In this document: one piece after another, positions 36,363 through 47,864 of the stretch
Layout: every line of letters starts with the position of its first letter
Position numbering within the stretch: the stretch's first letter is position 1
DNA from: Sipunculus nudus
Lineage: Eukaryota > Annelida > Sipuncula > Golfingiida > Sipunculidae
Reading direction: 5' to 3'
Assembly: GCA_026874595.1 (NCBI GenBank)
Contig: CM049316.1
Coordinates: forward strand, 22,157,839 to 22,221,838
Length of the DNA stretch: 64,000 nt
Program-made: the position numbers and the translations under genes
The notes under the pieces: model-generated
What the model saw: the letters and a program-made list of their open reading frames with translations, nothing else
What the model was told of the DNA's origin: nothing
Databases searched by the model: none

Positions 36363-38339
36363 ATGTGTCAGTTCTGAGACATCTACTTGACTTAATATCA
36401 AAATTTTCAACTAAACTGAGATCATTTTCCTTTCTGAATATCAAAATTTCATGTGTATATAATTTCAATATAAACATGCATAATTAAATACCACCTTTAC
36501 CCATTTATAAGTGAACAAAAGTAATTTATCAGTCTTGATGCTCATTTGGGTGAGCAGCATGACATTGTGCCCTAACATTGGGCTAGGGAGAGGTTTGTGA
36601 TAGCATTTTCTGTAATTTTTAATAGCAGAAAATCTACAGTGGAGAAAATGACATGATTGTTGTCATTTTTCAGTCTCAAAATAGATGTGAACATGAGTGA
36701 AAATTGGATTTAGAATTTTAATTCAGAGGGTGACAAACATGGTGGAGTTTTCACTTAGGAGTTAATAACTTAAAAAAAAAAGCTAATCTATTAACTGACA
36801 ACTAATGTAAATTGCAGATAGTTAAAAGCTGCAATACAAATATTCTCTATCTTCAACAGTTAAAATGCTGAGTTGGTGAATATTGTTCCCACTGTTCTAT
36901 CTAAATAGATGTTTCAGGGCCTTCTTTCCTTAATATGTTGTACGTTATAAGTTCTAGGTCCAATGTTACAATAAGTGCAATTTTTTTTAATGGGTGACGG
37001 GGGGGGGGGGGGGGGGGGAGATTACAGACAAAAAAAAACAACTATGATAAATGATAAATAACTTTAAATAACAAATAAAATTTTGAATTTACAGGTCTTG
37101 GATCACAAGCTTAACATTGAGTAACATATATATTTATTATTATTGATTAAATTTTGTTTTAGTTTGTTGAATTAATGCACATGTTCTACAAGCTATATTT
37201 GTAGTTTTTAGCTGTAAAATACCAATTATATATTAGACATTTCACATAAGAGGTGAAATTACAAAATAAATATGACAGGATCCAACAAATGATATTTTCA
37301 TAGAATATGAAATAAATTCATTAAATATTAATTATTATTGACTTACAGTCTTACAATGTTTTACAAATTCTTTGAACTGATGAAAGGCCAGCTAGTTAAA
37401 TAGAGTGTAACTGAAGCCAGCCTAGGAGTAGATTAGGATTCTGATCTGGGCTGGTCCAGTTTAAAATCAATCCACCACAGGACTGTTGACTTGACTGGCC
37501 CAGATCAAAATTCTAATCTGGGCCAGCCCAGTTTAAAATCAGTCCAGACCAGATTTAAATCCTGCAGGCACCACAACAGGATTTCAATCTGGACCGGCCC
37601 AGATCAAAATTTTAATCTGGGCCGGCCCAGTTTTAAATTGGGCCAGATTCTAATGACATATATATATATATATTATGCAGCGCTACCTACTCCATTTTTT
37701 TTAAGAGTTGTTAGTTCTAGATTGTTTTGCCGCTAGAGGGTGTCTTTGATTACACGCTCTTTGATTGGCTGACTGTGATTCACTCTGTGGTTGGCTGATC
37801 CAGTTATTAGACCCAGAAACCCAAATAACTGTTTGTGTGCACAGCGGCGGCACCTCTAGGTAATGCATGCATGGCAACCTGCATGGCCCTACCCCGGGAA
37901 ATTTGACACGGTGTATGTATTGACAAAGTGGTGAGAAAAGAGAATATTTCTACAGGTTGCTATTTGCATTTTAAGCACGATCTATTTCAGTTTATTCTTC
38001 TCTGACTTCTGGAGTCAAAACCAATCAAAAACCAATGCAATAAAAAGGCGGTGTATATGTATATGTTATATCTTTGTCGAAAGTTGTGTTAACATGTGTT
38101 TAGTCACTGAAAATATGCTTCCTTTCACTTTTGAGCAATGCACATTAACAGTACAAGGTTTTATCATTGCGACGATACATGTCATGTATGATTAATACTT
38201 CTGCATTTTCGACAATAGAAATGATTTTAACCGATCAAAACAGAAGCACAATTTCACAACATTACCTGGTATTTTATCTTTATCGTGGTTTACTAGACAA
38301 ATAGGAGCGGCAATGCCATAGAACAATCATTTTTTGTGT

Positions 38340-39095
38340 AGCCTATAGAGAAAATCGTAAGATAGCATAACATATAGTCAATTTGTCAACTTGTTCAAAA
38401 CTTCCGCACGAGTGAGTTTATGCGATAAAATGAAAAATAATAATGAAACATATAAGTATTTTTAGAAATGGTCATAGTATTATCACAATAATAATAAGCA
38501 GAATAACGGAATCTCAATTTTATAGGCCAAGGAAGAATCGATTATATTTTGGCGTAGACCCGAAATATGATCCGGATTCATGAAAATGTATCAAGGAATA
38601 TTCACTAGGAATGGATCAAGGAATATTAACAAATGTTCAGTCACATATGCACACATATGCACGAATGTACCTGTGGGAATCTAGGCAGATTAAGTAAATG
38701 CAAACCCGGTGTGGGAGCATCCCACAACAGGGACCCCTCACATGGCGGAGGATTGCATTCCTTAGAATGCAGATGTCTAGTTAACACATGTAAGGTTTCT
38801 CTGAACCAATCAGGGCCAGAACAACATTAACGGGAAATTTATCCACATTTACTTAATATATAGTTTGACCATCAGAAATAGGGCAATTGTTGTGTGAGTG
38901 TGGCCTGTATATATATACAGGAACTTGCAAGATAACTTAACATGTTGGAAACTTGTCAACTTGTACAAAACTTCCGCACGTTCCGGAAGAGTCTGATAGT
39001 GTGCGTGTATTTGAAAACGAAAAATCCTAGCAAATGCATAAGCATCATTATGCAATGGTTATAGTATTATCACATATAATGGGATTAGCAACATA
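38340..39095 (+). repeat. Local direct duplication, about 567 bp apart
   Basis: GTCAACTTGT(T/A)CAAAACTTCC followed by GCACG occurs at about 38386 and 38953. GGT(C/T)ATAGTATTATCACA follows each at about 38470 and 39057. The block between the two copies carries repeat R2. Confidence 0.55.
38548..38800 (+). repeat. Interspersed repeat family R2, copy 2
   Basis: Collinear with 23746-23935 (ATTTTGGCG, AATATGATCCGGATTC, TCAAGGAATATT twice, TACCTGTGGGAATCTAGG, GCATTCCTTAGAATGCAGAT). It has an internal duplication of the CAAGGAATATT part and lies between the two halves of a local direct duplication. Confidence 0.4.
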
Positions 39096-40504
39096 TATAT
39101 ATTAATATATCGGTCGTATGTTTATCCTTTCCATGCATTTGAAACGTGCTCGTATACCGTTTTAACACGCTCGTTCTAACGGCAAAAGTTCATTTGTCAT
39201 CATTTTTTTAAATAGTTGCCCCTATTGGACTTGGTAGTCACATCCACCCCCCTATATTACACCCCCCCCCCCCCACCACCACCACTACCAGCACCATCTT
39301 CGGATCCGCCCCTATATAGAAAGCTATCTCTTGACCCTGAACTGCGGAAGACTGGTACATGGTGTCCGTCACTAATAAAACAATGCGCCCTTCAACCAAG
39401 TATATGTAAATATCAACAGGCATATATCACCATATTATCGGTGTTCGCTGCACGCTTTAAACCTTCCTTTAGACGAGTTCATGTCACATTTAGCTATTTG
39501 TGATGGACGTAAGGGCGGATTCGTGTAATCTACGTTACTGAAACAGTGATATTTTAAATAATACTATACTAATGTTTTACTGCGGACCTGTATACATCCA
39601 TTCCAATGATCCTGATCCAGTATAGCTCACAGTTTCCAAACTGAAACAATTCTACGTATCAAACGGTGAATATGACATGTGTATATAATTTTCAATGTAT
39701 ACCAACTGGGATTGTAGCCCATATTTATTTTTAAATATAACACAAATATATGAAACAGACATCCAAGTCTTTCCTTCAAGTATTAAATGATAAAATATAT
39801 AAAATCAGTAAATAGTCTGCCTTCTGCGTCATAGTACCGAGATCGAAGATGCGTGTGTAATGATTAATTATTCCAAGAGTGCATAGAATATGCTATTTGC
39901 ATCTGATATGCCATTTTTGCCGAAAGTCGACTTGATTGAATACAAGGATTTGATCTCCGTGCTTTATCTTGTATTTACACAAAGACATCCTTAAATTGCA
40001 CTGAGTGCGTAAATAAGCAACATTATCAACTAATGCTGGGGAATGCGCGGCGTGTATATATGTCAGTATGTATATAGATTAAAACTGCAGTAGAGCGGCA
40101 TTCATGTGCTGGCTGCAAATTTCTTCTAATGATTCATCTGCAAATTTCTTCTAATGATTCATCTGTTTATATATTGAGTAAGGATTGAGGTTACAATGCA
40201 GGCTACAAGCCCCTTTTATCGACCAAAAACAATCTGAAAAATAGAAAAAAAAAGCGATTAATACCGAAAAACTTAGCTGGATTTTGCATATATTTTATAT
40301 ATAACTCTAGATGTAAACTCCTTCCGCTTCCTTAAATCCTGCATCCACCCCTAATAAGAAAATACATCTTATTTAACATTTTAGATTTCATATTCTTGTT
40401 TCATGATGCAATAGGATTAACCAAGAAATCATAATCTGTCGATATGGAAATCGGGAATTTAATAATGAGTTCCCATGAACTGAAATTTCAGCATTTTGCC
40501 ATGA

Positions 40505-40585
40505 AGGCCCAGGCGGCATTTGAACCGGGGACCATTAGTTCATTAGTCCAGCTCCTGAATACACTAGGCTATATTCTGTGGTTGT
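40505..40585 (-). mobile_element. Degenerate tRNA-like sequence
   Basis: Minus strand shows a B-box-like GGTTCAAATGCC (about 40513-40524 on +) and a weak A-box TAGCCTAGTG some 40 bases upstream. It abuts MITE copy D. Too degraded for a family call. Confidence 0.3.
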
Positions 40586-40965
40586 TTTTTCGTTCGGGTT
40601 TCATATTCGCGATATTCACGAAAGTGAAATAATGCGAATATAAAATCTTTGTGAATAAGACACACCCATTCTATAAACAGATGACAATTCTTTTATACGG
40701 TATAGCCGCATTGGCATCCCATGTACTTTATGTATGTCTGTATCGTCTCTAGGCAAAGGACTGATATCATAATTACTAGTAACAACAGATCAGGTTTCTG
40801 TCTATAACGTGAATCTGTCTGTAATGGATAAGCATCCCCCTTGTATTCTCCGCAGATTGTCAGCAGTTTGTGCAGCTTATTAAACAATTCATTAATTGAA
40901 TAATTGTATATACCGTATATGTAGTTTATTGTATATCGTGCGATCGCGAAAATGCAAATCTCTTC
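40571..40965 (+). mobile_element. CGCGATATTCGCG MITE family, copy D
   Basis: TATTCTGTGGTTGTTTTTTC, GGGTTTCATATTCGCGATAT and ATTCACGAAAG at the left; GGACTGATATCAT in the middle; GTGCGATCGCGAAAATGCAA at the right. The right terminus is truncated relative to copies B and C. Confidence 0.6.
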
Positions 40966-41479
40966 AGATCAAGGAGAGTGATGACTGAATGGGCCACGCT
41001 TCACCTGCTATGAAAACCCGGCAGCTAGAGATCCCAAAAATGCTGACGTCACTGGAAAATACCCCCAGTTTAGCCATTCGATAAACAAGTGGCGCTGAAT
41101 AGAGTCTTAGGTTCATTATGCCAGTCGGTACTCCTACAGCCGTGGGTTGGAAAGATGAGTTATATCATTTTCTATCATCTCGCGGCTAAATATAGGACTA
41201 ATTAAATGAATAAATATGTAAATGTATAAGTCCGTTCGAGCCTAAGATAAAATCAACATTTTAATGGACACATATACCGATCCATGGAAATTGTCTTTTT
41301 ATCCTAGAAAATATAACCAACGGAAGTCTGCAATGGCACCCGTTACACATAAGGGATAGTTCACCGATCGCATTGACTTATCGGTGTTATGGCTTTATAT
41401 AATGCTGTACGAACGGTCAGATGTATAGGCTTTTAGTTAGACGTTGTCCCTAAAGGGAAATTATCTTAAAACGGTATCA

Positions 41480-41960
41480 TCTGGTATGCCGTGTAAGACC
41501 TTCTCCTCCATCAAACGTTAACGCGAAATCTGACGAAGTGTTCTGTCATCCTCGCAATAGACCAATCAAGGCTAATGAACGTGTCACGTGATTAGGCTGT
41601 GTAACGTATGACAGTTTGGGGTCCTCTTTAAGTGCGGAGCCCCATGTTTCCACACAACACCTTCGCTTCCTGGATAAAAATCAGGTCGCCACCTAGCCAT
41701 AGCAGGAACGGATGTTATGACAATCCGCCATAGAATCAGTCAAGTTGTGTCACCGGCGCCTCGCCATGCCAACTTCCCATAAACCCTGTCTGCGCATGCG
41801 CGTGCCGAGTGCCTTTAATCTGGCCCTATTAACCTCTGAGACCTCTATGTGTTTGAAGTGCGCCCAGTTCACGCGTGGCTATTTGCACTCTCCCGACGTT
41901 CCCTGTACAGAGGTCACGTGACCCAGTCTCCTACACTACAAAAAGGTCCAACGACTAAAG
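41480..41960 (+). promoter_or_regulatory. Candidate internal promoter/enhancer with NRF1, CCAAT and E-box motifs
   Basis: Repeat-free, GC-richer block. CCAAT at 41562-41566, CACGTG at 41585-41590, an NRF1-type TGCGCATGCGCG at 41791-41802, and a palindromic GTCACGTGAC at 41913-41922. This motif set is typical of TATA-less promoters. No coding exon with a phase-1 donor is evident downstream, so it may drive a non-coding leader, another transcript, or act as an enhancer. Confidence 0.4.
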
Positions 41961-42153
41961 AGCATAATTTGTTTAGTCAGATAAAAAATACATCCATTAA
42001 AATAAATCTTGCCATTCTATATATAAGAACAGCAATAGCCAACATTAGAGACATTTCAGCGTGTATGCCATTCCAAATCTGAGGGTACATTTCTAATGGA
42101 TAAGGGAAAAACCGCCTGTAAGTACAATAAAGTAATGTATCATCTTGTGTTTT

Positions 42154-42154
<1 letters not shown>

Positions 42155-42193
<39 letters not shown>
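42155..42193. repeat. (CT)n microsatellite ending in CAG
   Basis: About 18 CT dinucleotides followed by CAG|G, mimicking a 3' splice site. No ORF of interest follows. Confidence 0.9.
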
Positions 42194-42892
42194 GCAACTG
42201 TAACTTAGCTGTATATAGGCGATAAACGTCTTTTCTGCTTGCGTGAAGCTGTTAATAAATATATATTTAAATTCCCAGATAAAGTCTTGATTCATTGCAG
42301 ACTGTGTAAATAAGATATTGGATTAAGTCTGTCTATATTGAATTGTTAAAATTACTTCATAGGAGTTGCAGTGTCAGTTACGCTTTTTTATATTTGTATT
42401 TATTTTCTTAACCTTCTTTTTTCAATTTTAGATTGTAATTTGTTTGTTCAAACGTTGAAGCATAATATAGCCATCCTCCCATACGCAACAGCGATGTATA
42501 TGTTCTAAATAGTTCATTTTCAGTCCAATTCTCCCATCGCTCATAATATATGTGCACAACTATTTTTTTTCTTTCTATTCCGTGGACGTAATCTGTGGTT
42601 AGACCTTTCTCAAACAGAATGGGTCCTTTTCTATAAAGCAAGATCCTTTCGCCAGAGCTTTTAAGGTATTAACTTCCCCCCCCCCCCCTCCGCCACCACC
42701 ACCATCACCATGCACCACCACCATATGGGTGGGAGGTTTATAGTTTTGTTTTTCATTTTTGTAGGTGGTAACCGTCTCCATTTGTTACTGCTAGTTTAAC
42801 TCTATGTATAAGTATAAATGTACATCTGCAGAATTCCATTCCCGTTTCAGACAAGTTACAGGGCAGTAACACACGCTAGAAGCTTCCTCTCA

Positions 42893-43080
42893 TTTCATAT
42901 CCTGGTGTGTACCAGCTAGGCCCGGTGACTACTGAACCTGTGGGCCTTGGATGTGTAACACTTCCAATAACCCCCGAAAGGATCATTCGTGAGTGAAATA
43001 TCGACTCGGTTGAGATTCGAACTCAAGATCTCCCGGCTTGTCCAGCATGTGTTCTACCCCTGAGCCGGCATGCTCAGGGT
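42893..43080 (-). mobile_element. tRNA-derived SINE, family S1, copy 2 (inverted)
   Basis: On the minus strand: A-box-like GGCTCAGGGGTAGAAC (43051-43066 on +), B box GAGTTCGAATCTC (43011-43023), then GTTACACATCCAAGGCCC, CAGTAGTCACCGGGCCTAG and ACACCAGGAT. Shares both tRNA head and tail with 8350-8640 but has a shorter middle. Confidence 0.75.
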
Positions 43081-43309
43081 GCAATACAATCGATTACAAT
43101 TTTTTCATCTTCTTTTACTCTCCTTTGCCCGTGTTTGTCCTTGTTTTTTTTAAAAAATGGCTGATTTTCCCAAAACCAAAACTTACCTTTGGGCACAAAA
43201 TTTATCATAGGTGCGAAGTTTTTTTTTCAGAACTCAAAGATAACGGGCCTCAGAAACGCCTCGGCCGGTCAGGGGTGGTTGTGAGGTCCATCAGCGTTCA
43301 GTTCTGCGT

Positions 43310-43640
43310 CGACAAATGCGATATTATATCGGTATATCCCGATATACGGTGATTCGCATATTGCGTATCGCGATATAGTTTTCGATACTTTTCAATATTT
43401 TTTTACAAATGTGACTGAAGCTGTTGCGGCAAAAATAAGGATTTCGTTACAAATGGTGACACTTTTAAGCTTAGATGTAAGGATAGAGGCTAAAAGTGAT
43501 AGCTCTGACCGAGTCTGTCGACACTTCTCATGCATATTAGGGCATTTTCAAGTATAGGCTTGAAAGAAGACATGATTAAAGGTCCGGCTCGGGTAAATCT
43601 CGATATATTGATAATATTGCACATCCCTATAGTATTATAA
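43310..43640. mobile_element. CGATATATCG-rich element, possibly hAT-like MITE
   Basis: The left end has ATGCGATATTATATCGGTAT and ATTGCGTATCGCGATATAG; the right end has CTCGATATATTGATAATATT followed by GCACATCCCTATAG. A terminal (C)TAGGGATGTGCAAT is typical of hAT-type MITEs in my recollection. Ends are only roughly inverted. Confidence 0.4.
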
Positions 43641-44353
43641 TACTGACTGTATGTGTTCGGTTGAGCAGTTATATTAGTTTACCACCTACAAGTGTCTACA
43701 GAACTGTATACATGCATGTGCACCCTTTACATTTTGATCTTTCACCTTTGGCAAACAGGGAAATTATATGAAAGTGTTGGTTTTATCATTAAGTCTTCAC
43801 GACAGCGTACAGGAACATTATCACTGAATTACTTCCTGCAGTCACTTGGAATTCATTCAAGGCCAGGTATGGGCTTGATTAGATAAGAATCCATTTTTTT
43901 ATGTTATATATATGCTCTGGTATAATTAGCTTACAAAAGTATGCCAACACCTGGACGCTGTGGATTTTCATGAGGAAGATTTTGTTTTCTCGAACTGATT
44001 TAGCATTCAAAGTATCGTTTCATAGCTCCTCTGAATTTTATATTTTATTCTTGCTTTATATAGGGCTTGCGTCAATAATCCACCTCTCGAATCGAAATAC
44101 AAGGCACATAATGGCCTATTTCTGAATTCTGTTTTACATTGGATCATTTTTTTATTTGCACTACAATATGTAAATTCAACCTCATCCGCTACTTAATTTA
44201 TCAAGCATGTATGAATCAAGTTATTCCAATTTAGCGTCATTTGAAATTACTTTATTTTTAGATCTTATCTTTTATTTGATAATCGGAATGGTTTATTTGC
44301 AAGACATATTGAATGTCATCTGACCTGTTCGAATAAACCGGGTTTTTCAGTAT

Positions 44354-44386
<33 letters not shown>

Positions 44387-44749
44387 ATGTATGTATGTGT
44401 GTATAGTCAGATGACATCTTATGCTTTGGAAGAGCATGTGAAATTATATATGTTCTGAAAAACTATCGTTTTTGACAGATATGTATACATAGAAATTTAT
44501 AGGTTATTTTTACTTTTTGTGAAAACAAAAAAAAACTATGAATATAACTTGAATAAAACAGGGGACTCCGAGCGGTGTTATTACTTTTTTTTCTACGGAC
44601 TATAAATGTCCTTCCTCAATAGAACGGACATACATAGTCCATGGTAAAAATGTCATGACAGCGCTGCAGTGAGCAGCTGATAACCAAGATTTAAATCACG
44701 GAATTTTTTTACAGCGTGTATCACTTTTAAAACGAGAGAATAACCCATC

Positions 44750-45090
44750 ATCAACCCTGGAAAGGTTAAGGGGCGGGAACTCGAGCAGGCGGTCACGTGA
44801 TCCTTATCAAGGCATAGTGACATATACCTATAGTGGAGGTAAAAAAACTGCCACCGCGTGTGTGCTCATCGAAGTGGAAGATACAGATAATGAATCCTAA
44901 ATCAAAGGTCAAAAGTCAGCTTGAAATGTAATCGGACTTGAACATTTAGGAAACGGTTTCCCATGGTATCTTCAGTCGGCAAGATCTAACGTGTTTAAGC
45001 CTCAGTGGACAGCGCGCATTCAGCGAGAGTCAGTGTGCCGCTATTACTGGCCGATGATGGGACATTCACCGCCCGCGGACTAAGACAGGT
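44750..45090 (+). promoter_or_regulatory. Candidate alternative promoter with GC box and E-box, possible leader exon
   Basis: GGGGCGGGAA (GC box/E2F-like, 44770-44779), TCACGTGA (44793-44800), then unique GC-richer sequence to GACTAAGACAG|gtaaat at 45089, a fair donor. The open frame before the donor lacks an ATG with phase 1, so any exon here would be an untranslated leader. The downstream frame runs into the (CT)n(TA)n microsatellite. Confidence 0.3.
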
Positions 45091-45299
45091 AAATTTTATG
45101 TATCGCATTCGCTCCGTGCACGTGTTACGTTTTATTTATACCTCGCTGGTCGTATTGTGTGTGAAGGGCACCCCGGGGTGCTTATACAGAAACATTCTCG
45201 CGGGGGCCAATTCAATACTGACATTTCCGTCCGCGTGCAAGTACATTCGATTCGAATATGGTATTTTGTATTATTCACCTGTATACACACATTATGCTG

Positions 45300-45306
<7 letters not shown>

Positions 45307-45382
<76 letters not shown>
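45307..45382. repeat. (CT)n followed by (TA)n compound microsatellite
   Basis: CT repeat to about 45344, then TA repeat. The long open frame 45005-45475 reads through it as SLSLS and IYIY runs. Confidence 0.95.
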
Positions 45383-45385
<3 letters not shown>

Positions 45386-45939
45386 AATAATGCACGACAA
45401 CTAAGACTAAGAACTAACAAATGGGTGGCAACGAACAAGTTAAGTAGGTCAAAAGGCATATACATTTTAAATTGAAATATGATCAATCAGGTGTCTCTGT
45501 ATAAAGGGAAATGGTTAACCCTTTTAACAATGCACGCTTATGGTTTTCAAAAATTACTTCCGTGATCAAGGTTCCTGACTAAGGTCCGCTTGAAACCTGG
45601 AAGCCCGTTGTGCTCTGCAAACAAATATCCACCCTAAAATTGTTTAACAGACAATTTAAGGAGACATTTGAATAAACCTTTTTTATATCGGTATCATTTG
45701 CAAGCTTTCAAATAACAATTCTGCTTTTTATTTTAATTGCAAAAAAAAATAATTCAAATATTTTGCTTGAATTGTTATGCGCAACCCCACCATCTTACTA
45801 TAAAAAACTTACATATTGTTATCGTAAATGTAAAAATATGAATGGGTATACATTAAGAAAAAAACATATCCTAAAGATGTTTAACTTAAATTAATATCAA
45901 TATTGAAAGGGGTATTCATTAAATATAATATATGGATGG

Positions 45940-46165
45940 ACCCTTACCTAAGAAATAGGTTCCAGGAAGAACGTTTCAGTATATAGGGTTCTAGGAAGCA
46001 CTCAGCGTTTTGGTTATACAAAGAACCCGCAGGGTCCCATGAAGAACCCAAAGAAAGGAACTTAGACCATGAGCAGAGGGATCTCTCTAAAACCTCTAAG
46101 GTTTCGCTTTATTGGCTACATGCACTCTGAAGAACCCTTAGGGGTCTAATATGCATTTTACCTTC
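45940..46165. repeat. GAACCC/GGGTTC-rich repeat
   Basis: Contains ATAGGTTCCAGGAAGAACG, AGGGTTCTAGGAAGC, AAGAACCCGCAGGGTCCC, TGAAGAACCCAAAG and TGAAGAACCCTTAGGGG, forming imperfect inverted pairs. Probably a small MITE; boundaries unclear. Confidence 0.35.
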
Positions 46166-46342
46166 TATTCTTAAGGTGTATGGGATTACTAGTACTTTAC
46201 TTTAACTGATTGGTACAGCTTGTATTTTATAACCTTAAGTATTGAAATCAAAAGATACTTAAATAGAACACTTGCAGCACTTGGATTTATAAGATGAAAA
46301 ATATACCTTTCCTTCCGAGTATAAACCATTAACATTCTTTCA

Positions 46343-46343
<1 letters not shown>

Positions 46344-46412
<69 letters not shown>

Positions 46413-46413
46413 A

Positions 46414-46446
<33 letters not shown>

Positions 46447-47095
46447 AATATATATATATATTCATTTATGATTTATGATTCACTTTAGATGTAAGTTCAT
46501 CGTTAGTTAAACTTCCTGTTTATTTATCAAATGAAAATGCAGTTCTCCTGAAGAAGGAAAAACTTTTACATGTCTGAAATATTACGGATATGTAAAACAT
46601 TTTACTATTAATCTACCAGGTTCCTCCTTTCCCATGCATGCATGCATGATTATTTTATATTTATCGTTGCACCGAGAGCCTTTCAGAAAAAGCAATACCT
46701 TGCAGAAATATATTTTTTATATCAGTATATAGATAATAATAATATGGTAGTGAAAGGACCCTGGGCAGGGCCATTGTGCAAAATAAGTCATATTTGTTTG
46801 ATCGTACGCGGCCCTGTATAATGAGTCATGTCTCTATATGACGGATTGAAATAGCAGCTCTAGAGGGTGACCTTTAATTTAGGTGTAAAATTATGCGCCG
46901 CGTTTTACACTTTACGCCCATATTATACCATGGGAATAAATAAAGAGGTCATTAAGTACAACTGTGTGTTCGGCATATTTGAACATTAAATATATGAACC
47001 ATACATATTACTATTAGAATGAAAACACTCAGGTCAAAAGATATATAAGTTGTTCACCTAGCAACAAACCCGGAAAGGTAGAAACATTGTATATG

Positions 47096-47146
<51 letters not shown>

Positions 47147-47212
47147 AACAATAAACGTTTTAATTTTACAATAAACTTAACAATGTAAGTTGCGTGATAA
47201 GTTCTGTGATGA

Positions 47213-47255
<43 letters not shown>

Positions 47256-47297
47256 TATATGTAGATATATATGTACATATATATAACTATATATATG

Positions 47298-47328
<31 letters not shown>

Positions 47329-47802
47329 TGATTTATATTTATACATAAAAATCTGTGGCCACATGTCTTATATATGTAGTGAATACAGTAATATAATTGC
47401 ACGAGCATGTACCTGAAGTACAACATAACGTGAGTCATACATTAATATATATCATGTAGATAATAAGATATCAATTTACACATGAGTCATACCTTGTATT
47501 ATATTAATTATATATGATTAATAATTTGTGCAATAATCAATTATAAGACATATTTAAGTGTATATATATATAATACATGCAGAGTGCCATGCGGCGCCAG
47601 GTTATTTGCCGGCGTATTATAACCATCCTCTAATTTGTGTACTCTAATTTGACTTACAATTGCTCGGGAAGTTTTATATGCACTGACTTAATATCTAGTC
47701 CTTAATTCTTTTCCTATCCAAAATTGAATGTTACATAAATGTACCTGCTTATTATATCGACTGATGAGTAATACGAACGTTAATTTAGTACGGTGAGTAA
47801 CA

Positions 47803-47862
<60 letters not shown>
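46344..47862. repeat. Cluster of (TA)n microsatellites
   Basis: TA-rich tracts at 46344-46460, 47102-47142, 47215-47252, 47303-47329 and 47803-47862, separated by unique AT-rich sequence with no coding signal. Confidence 0.9.

Positions 47863-47864
<2 letters not shown>

Larger units (their letters stand above)
34140..37662. mobile_element. 3.5-kb element with long terminal inverted repeats
   Basis: The left arm (34140-34560) and the reverse complement of the right arm (about 37420-37662) run in the same order: ATATATGTC, TTAGAATCTGGC, CAATTTAAAACT, GGCC..GCCCAGAT, AAAATTTTGAT, TGGTCTGGACTGATTTTAAAC, CCTGTGGTGGA. Each arm is itself built of GGCCCAGAT-type subrepeats. Both ends lie in (TA)n sequence. 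The interior holds a TGACCT-rich tandem array and inverted GTATCCCCAGAC/GTCTGGGGATAC ends of a nested unit. No transposase ORF, so a non-autonomous foldback-like element is the best call. Confidence 0.65.
37680..40500. other. Intron stretch with local duplications, no gene
   Basis: Two TTTGATTGGCTGA/GGTTGGCTGATC words (CCAAT-like on the minus strand) at about 37760-37800. A poly-C tract at 39261-39274. A 25-bp unit (CTGCAAATTTCTTCTAATGA...) is duplicated exactly at 40113-40162. The direct duplication 38340-39095 is listed separately. Confidence 0.45.

Noticed and set aside
42155-42193. Perfect-looking 3' splice site, (CT)n ending CAG|G
   Set aside because: It is a simple microsatellite, and the sequence after it has stops in all frames and no matching donor or conserved coding.
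45005-45475. 156-codon open frame on the + strand
   Set aside because: It starts at GTG, has no family resemblance, and its second half is SLSLS/IYIY translation of a (CT)n(TA)n microsatellite. Only the promoter-like DNA before it is kept as a candidate.
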